This document shows, piece after piece, positions 5,445-9,558 of a stretch of 9,558 bases of DNA; position 1 is the stretch's first letter, and each line of letters starts with the position of its first letter. The position numbers and the translations under genes are program-made. This DNA comes from Erythrobacter sp. (lineage in GTDB: Bacteria; Pseudomonadota; Alphaproteobacteria; Sphingomonadales; Sphingomonadaceae), in NCBI GenBank assembly GCA_030731635.1, contig JANQTR010000249.1, positions 1-9,558 of the forward strand. The letters are read 5' to 3'. The notes beneath the pieces were generated by a model that was not told where the DNA came from, searched no databases, and was given only the letters and a program-made list of their open reading frames with translations.

Positions 5445-7622
5445 ATGTCCCTCAAGGGTCTCTTGTCTTCACGCGGGAGCGTAGCATCCCGCCCGCAACG
5501 TGCGGCTGTTGCATCGGTACTAACCGATAGCGAGCGGTTGGCTATGTTGGACGAGCTTGAACAGTCCGGGCTCGGCTGGTTTTGGGCGAGCGATGACAAG
5601 GGCAACCTGACCTATCTGTCCGGCGCCATTGCCGCGCGGCTTGATCTGTCGCTGGGCGAATTGCTTGGCCAGCCTGTGGCGGCGATTTTCACAGCAGCTG
5701 ACCGTGAAGGGCGCGGCAAGTCGCTGCCGTTGATGTTGGGCGCGCACAAGGCGTTTGCAGGATTGGCCGTTCGTGCGGTGCGGCGCCTCGATGGAGCGGT
5801 GCTGCGGCTTTCGGGTCAACCGCTGTTCACGTCTGATGGGCGTTTTACCGGCTTCCGCGGTACAGGCGCCGACATATCCGATGAATTCCACCGCGAAGCC
5901 GAGACTGAAAAGTTGGTACGTTTCGATTCGCTTACCGGCCTTAGCAATCGCCACCGTATGGCGCATTTGATCGACACCACGCTGACCGCTTTCAAGGCAG
6001 CGCGACGTAATTGTGCGGTGATGATGCTCGACCTGGACCGGTTCAAGCATGTCAACGACACGCTCGGACACGCGGCGGGAGACGAATTGCTGAAACAGGT
6101 GGCCGCGCGGCTTGGCCGGGCGATTGATCGCGAATGCGAGATCGGACGGCTGGGCGGTGATGAATTTCAGATCATGCTGCCCGATCTCGACGATCGCGGT
6201 GTGCTAGGCGAACTTGCGGTCAAGATCATCTCAATGCTGCGCCAGCCCTACAGTCTTGAGGAGGGGCGCTGCGTCATCGGCGCATCGGTCGGAATCGCGA
6301 TTGCGCCGCATGATGGGGTCAGCCGCGAAGACATTGTGCGCTCTGCCGATCTGGCGCTTTACGCGGCCAAGAATGGTGGGCGCGGACAATATAGGTTCTT
6401 TTCGGGCGAACTCGAAAATGAAACCATCTTCCGCCGCCGGCTCGAAGAAGACCTCGGCACGGCGCTGCGTGATGAGCAGCTGTTCCTGCGGTTTGAGCCT
6501 ATTGTGGAAGCGGCCACGCTGTCGGTTTGCGCGCTTGAGGCGCATGTGTGCTGGCAACATGCTGCGCGCGGAATCATCGACGAGGAAGAATTTGCCCAGA
6601 TCGTCGAGGGATCGGCACTTCACAGCGAAGTGGGCAGCTGGGCGATCGCCGAAGCCTGTCAGCGCGCTGCTTCATGGCCTGACACGGTGCGAGTGGCGGT
6701 CAATGTGCCCGTGGCGTTATTCCTAGCCGAAGACTTTGTCGATCAGGTCAAACAGGCGGTTGACCGCGCCGGGATCGCGCCCGCGCGGCTCGAACTGGAA
6801 ATCAGCGAGGCGGTATTCTTTGGCGATACCAGCACAGTTGATCGCGCCTTGGCAGCTTTGTTCAAGCTCGGGGTGCGACTGACGCTGGATGAATTTGGCA
6901 GCGGTTATTCATCACTGGCCTACCTGCGTCGGGCCCCGTTTGATGCGATCAAGATCGACGAACGGTTGGTTTCCGAAGCTGAGAGTCATGATAGCCGCGA
7001 GCTGGGGCTGGTGCGCGCGATCGTCGCTCTGGCGGGCGCGTTGCAGATGGATACCATCGCCAACGGGATAGAAAGCGCAGCCCTGCTGGCAGCGCTCAAA
7101 GATTGTGGGGTGCGCTATCTTGAAGGGCCGATCTTCAGCGAACCGGTCGACCATGATACCATCGCGCACGAGGCGGCCGGCGGCAGCTGGAAGATCGAAC
7201 CCGGCACCAATCGCACGCACCGAGCCCGGCGCCGCACGGTCTTCCGGAAGATCCAAGTGATCCACGACGACTATGCCTACGAGGTGACCATGCGCAATCT
7301 GTCCAAGACGGGCGCGCTGATCGAAGGGCTGGCCAGTGTGCCCAAAGGCACGCAATTCGTGGTCGATCTGGGCGGCGGACAGCTGGCTGTGGCAACCGTC
7401 ACCCGCTCAAACAGCGACGTGCAAGGGCTAGAGTTCGAGCAACCGCTGATTGACGATGGGTCGGGCGGCCTATGCACTCGTAACCGTGTTTCGCCCTATG
7501 CGCTGGCAGCGGCTGGCACACCGCTTGCAGCGCTTGCCCCGGGGAGCTTCTTCGGGATCGACCAGCGTGGGGCAATACCTAAGTTCGGCTATGCTATTTC
7601 ACGAAGCATTGAGCAGGGGTAG
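5445..7622 (+). CDS. Soluble PAS-GGDEF-(degenerate EAL)-PilZ cyclic di-GMP protein
   Basis: A 725-aa paralogue of the preceding gene that lacks its membrane region. A PAS domain (about 30-155, with GWFWASD) is followed by a GGDEF domain (about 160-325) with LDLDRFKHVNDTLGH and intact GGDEF at 237-241, so diguanylate cyclase activity is likely. The RxxD inhibitory slot reads DREC. The EAL domain (about 340-585) is damaged: EAL reads EAH (365-367), the motif Arg is Cys369, the Asp pair is Asp482-Glu483, the catalytic Glu is Asn540 and the late Gln is Glu560. Asn420 and Lys503 remain. It is probably no phosphodiesterase. The PilZ domain (about 590-672) keeps RTVFR (597-601) and NLSKTG (618), so it should bind c-di-GMP. 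About 55 unassigned residues follow. I chose the ATG at 5445 because GGGAGG lies 11 bases upstream; the GTG at 5436 would be only two bases from it. Confidence 0.93.
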   Translation: MSLKGLLSSRGSVASRPQRAAVASVLTDSERLAMLDELEQSGLGWFWASDDKGNLTYLSGAIAARLDLSLGELLGQPVAAIFTAADREGRGKSLPLMLGAHKAFAGLAVRAVRRLDGAVLRLSGQPLFTSDGRFTGFRGTGADISDEFHREAETEKLVRFDSLTGLSNRHRMAHLIDTTLTAFKAARRNCAVMMLDLDRFKHVNDTLGHAAGDELLKQVAARLGRAIDRECEIGRLGGDEFQIMLPDLDDRGVLGELAVKIISMLRQPYSLEEGRCVIGASVGIAIAPHDGVSREDIVRSADLALYAAKNGGRGQYRFFSGELENETIFRRRLEEDLGTALRDEQLFLRFEPIVEAATLSVCALEAHVCWQHAARGIIDEEEFAQIVEGSALHSEVGSWAIAEACQRAASWPDTVRVAVNVPVALFLAEDFVDQVKQAVDRAGIAPARLELEISEAVFFGDTSTVDRALAALFKLGVRLTLDEFGSGYSSLAYLRRAPFDAIKIDERLVSEAESHDSRELGLVRAIVALAGALQMDTIANGIESAALLAALKDCGVRYLEGPIFSEPVDHDTIAHEAAGGSWKIEPGTNRTHRARRRTVFRKIQVIHDDYAYEVTMRNLSKTGALIEGLASVPKGTQFVVDLGGGQLAVATVTRSNSDVQGLEFEQPLIDDGSGGLCTRNRVSPYALAAAGTPLAALAPGSFFGIDQRGAIPKFGYAISRSIEQG

Positions 7623-7690
7623 TTTTGCGGCGTTGGGTGTTGCGTTTTTCTCGAATGACATCGGTGTAACCCGGCGCTAAGTCGCGGGGG
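7623..7690 (+). other. Short gap upstream of lepA
   Basis: These 68 bases contain no gene. I see no convincing intrinsic terminator for the preceding gene and no clear -35/-10 pair. GGGGG touches the lepA ATG directly, which is closer than a normal ribosome site. lepA may be transcribed from here or read through from upstream; the sequence does not decide. Confidence 0.4.
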
Positions 7691-9508
7691 ATGACTGACC
7701 TTTCCCACATTCGCAACTTTTCCATCATTGCGCATATCGATCATGGCAAATCCACGCTGGCGGACCGGCTGATCCAGTTCACCGGCGGCCTCACCGCGCG
7801 CGAGATGTCTGAGCAAGTCCTTGATAACATGGACATTGAGAAAGAGCGCGGGATCACCATCAAGGCCCAGACCGTGCGCCTTAACTACACCGCCAAGGAC
7901 GGTGAGACCTATCAGCTCAACCTGATGGACACCCCCGGCCACGTCGATTTCGCCTACGAAGTCTCCCGCAGCCTCGCCGCGTGCGAGGGCGCGCTGCTTG
8001 TCGTGGACGCCGCGCAGGGGGTCGAGGCGCAAACCCTCGCCAATGTTTACCAGTCGATCGAGCACGACCACGAAATCGTCCCCGTCATCAACAAGATCGA
8101 CCTTCCCGCCGCCGAACCCGAGAAAGTCCGCAAGGAAATCGAGGATATCATCGGCCTCGATGCGTCCAACGCGGTGATGACCAGCGCCAAATCGGGCATC
8201 GGCATCGAAGACGTGCTCGAAGCGGTGGTCGCCCGCATCCCGCCGCCCAAGGGCAAGATCGACGCACCGCTGACCGCCAGCCTCGTCGATTCGTGGTACG
8301 ACCCCTATCTCGGCGTCGTCATTCTGGTGCGCGTGATCGATGGCAAGCTGACCAAGGGGCAGAACATCCGCTTCATGCAGGGCGGCACACAGCACCTTGT
8401 CGACCGCGTCGGCTGCTTCACCCCCAAACGCACCGACCTGAATGAACTCGGCCCCGGCGAAATCGGCTTCATCACCGCCCAGATCAAAGAGGTGGAGCAG
8501 GCCCGCGTCGGTGACACCATCACCACCGTGAAAGGTGGATCGGACACCGCGCTGCCCGGCTACAAGGAAGTGCAGCCGGTGGTGTTCTGCGGCATGTTCC
8601 CGGTCGACGCCGCCGATTTCGAAAAACTGCGCGAGAGCATCGGCAAGCTACGGCTCAACGACGCCAGCTTCTCATTTGAAATGGAAAGCTCCGCCGCGCT
8701 GGGCTTTGGCTTCCGCTGCGGGTTTTTGGGCCTGTTGCACCTTGAAATCATTCAGGAACGCCTGACCCGCGAATATGATCTCGACCTGATCACCACCGCG
8801 CCATCGGTGGTGTACCGCCTCCACCTTGGTCATACCAAGAACGAGGACGCGACGGTGGTCGATATTCACAACCCGTCCGATTGGCCGGATGTGAACCGCA
8901 TCGACGTGATTGAAGAACCGTGGATCAAGGCGGTGATCTACACCCCCGACGAATATCTCGGATCAATCCTGAAACTGTGTCAGGACCGGCGCGGCATCCA
9001 GACCGAACTGACCTATGTGGGCGGCCGCGCGCAGGTGACGTATGAATTGCCGCTCAACGAAGTGGTTTTTGACTTTTACGATAGGTTGAAATCAATTTCG
9101 CGAGGCTACGCCTCCTTTGATTACGAACAGATCGGCACGCGCGAAGGCGATCTGGTGAAGATGAACATCCTTGTGAATGCCGAGCCGGTCGACGCCCTGT
9201 CGCTGATCGTCCACCGCCACGTGGCGGAAGAACGCGGCCGCGGCATGTGCGAACGCCTGAAAGACCTGATCCCGCGCCACCTGTTCAAAATCCCGATCCA
9301 GGCCGCGATCGGCGGCAAGGTGATCGCCCGCGAAACCATCGCCGCAATGCGCAAGGACGTGACCGCCAAGTGTTACGGCGGCGACATCTCGCGCAAGAAG
9401 AAGCTGCTGGACAAGCAGAAGAAGGGCAAGGCCCGGATGCGCGAGTATGGGAATGTGAGCATCCCGCAGGAGGCGTTTATTGCTGCCTTGCGGATGGGGG
9501 AAGAGTAG
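7691..9508 (+). CDS. lepA: Elongation factor 4 (LepA), translational GTPase
   Basis: LepA/EF4 is a ribosome-associated GTPase related to EF-G, implicated in translation fidelity, back-translocation and ribosome assembly; it acts in the cytoplasm and at the membrane. The 605-aa product has the usual family length. The GTPase motifs are complete: G1 AHIDHGKST (14-22), RGITI (53-57), G3 DTPGH (80-84) and G4 NKID (134-137), with SAKSG further on. Domain II and the EF-G-like domains III and V follow, then the LepA-specific C-terminal domain with KCYGGDISRKKKLL and GNVSIPQEAF near the end. The ATG at 7691 gives the canonical N-terminus of the family. It follows the c-di-GMP genes on the same strand after 68 bases but has no evident functional tie to them. 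Its codons end in C or G more often than those of its neighbours, as expected for a conserved, well-expressed gene. Confidence 0.98.
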   Translation: MTDLSHIRNFSIIAHIDHGKSTLADRLIQFTGGLTAREMSEQVLDNMDIEKERGITIKAQTVRLNYTAKDGETYQLNLMDTPGHVDFAYEVSRSLAACEGALLVVDAAQGVEAQTLANVYQSIEHDHEIVPVINKIDLPAAEPEKVRKEIEDIIGLDASNAVMTSAKSGIGIEDVLEAVVARIPPPKGKIDAPLTASLVDSWYDPYLGVVILVRVIDGKLTKGQNIRFMQGGTQHLVDRVGCFTPKRTDLNELGPGEIGFITAQIKEVEQARVGDTITTVKGGSDTALPGYKEVQPVVFCGMFPVDAADFEKLRESIGKLRLNDASFSFEMESSAALGFGFRCGFLGLLHLEIIQERLTREYDLDLITTAPSVVYRLHLGHTKNEDATVVDIHNPSDWPDVNRIDVIEEPWIKAVIYTPDEYLGSILKLCQDRRGIQTELTYVGGRAQVTYELPLNEVVFDFYDRLKSISRGYASFDYEQIGTREGDLVKMNILVNAEPVDALSLIVHRHVAEERGRGMCERLKDLIPRHLFKIPIQAAIGGKVIARETIAAMRKDVTAKCYGGDISRKKKLLDKQKKGKARMREYGNVSIPQEAFIAALRMGEE

Positions 9509-9558
9509 CCTCTCTCATCCTGAGGATGCGGGAGCGCCGAAGGCAGCCTGCCCTGACG
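9509..9558. repeat. Palindrome and possible start of an intergenic repeat after lepA
   Basis: CATCCT (9516-9521) and AGGATG (9523-9528) are perfect inverted copies around one base. The surrounding CTCATCCTGAGGATG followed by GAGCGCCGAAGGC resembles the beginning of dispersed intergenic repeats common in alphaproteobacteria that start with TCATCCTGAGGA. The window ends before a second arm could be seen. No T-run follows, so it is not called as a terminator. Confidence 0.3.

Noticed and set aside
4976..5605. 209-codon minus-strand frame spanning the gap between the two c-di-GMP genes
   Set aside because: It overlaps the PilZ domain of one gene and the start of the next, both well supported, and shows no domain.
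7589..8395. 268-codon minus-strand open frame opposite lepA
   Set aside because: It is antisense to the highly conserved GTPase domain of LepA; its Asp- and Gly-rich composition is typical of a shadow frame.

Overview
The window looks like chromosomal DNA from an alphaproteobacterium, most likely Sphingomonadales (Erythrobacter- or sphingomonad-like). This rests on the GC-rich coding style, the character of the LepA protein, and the PAS 'GWFW-x-x-D' and PilZ 'RN(I/L)S-x-TGA' signatures typical of that group. The assignment is by eye and was not checked against a database. I saw no tRNA, rRNA, CRISPR array, insertion sequence or phage gene.

Left part (1-2354, minus strand): a polyhydroxyalkanoate (PHA) locus. 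A complete class II PHA synthase gene (phaC, 657-2354) is followed 131 bases downstream by the 5' part of an intracellular PHA depolymerase gene (phaZ, 525 down to the window edge). One gene makes the storage polymer and the other breaks it down. The gap between them is packed with inverted repeats. The middle of the left part, 2355-2554, is a divergent regulatory region with an AT-rich core.

Middle part (2555-7622, plus strand): two consecutive, clearly homologous genes for PAS-GGDEF-EAL-PilZ proteins of cyclic di-GMP signalling. The first (about 910 aa) has a six-helix membrane region and an intact EAL phosphodiesterase active site, but a weakened PilZ RxxxR motif. The second (about 725 aa) has no membrane region and keeps an intact PilZ RxxxR motif, but its EAL active site has lost several catalytic residues. 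Both keep a canonical GGDEF motif and lack the RxxD inhibitory site. They look like a tandem duplication whose copies have decayed in complementary ways. The 157 bases between them hold a perfect 14-bp palindrome and overlapping hairpins.

Right part (7691-9508, plus strand): lepA (elongation factor 4), a conserved housekeeping GTPase gene, complete. The last 50 bases hold a small palindrome and what may be the start of an intergenic repeat cut by the window end.

The PHA genes and the c-di-GMP genes are divergently transcribed, so they share an upstream region. A regulatory link between storage polymer and c-di-GMP is possible but is only inference.
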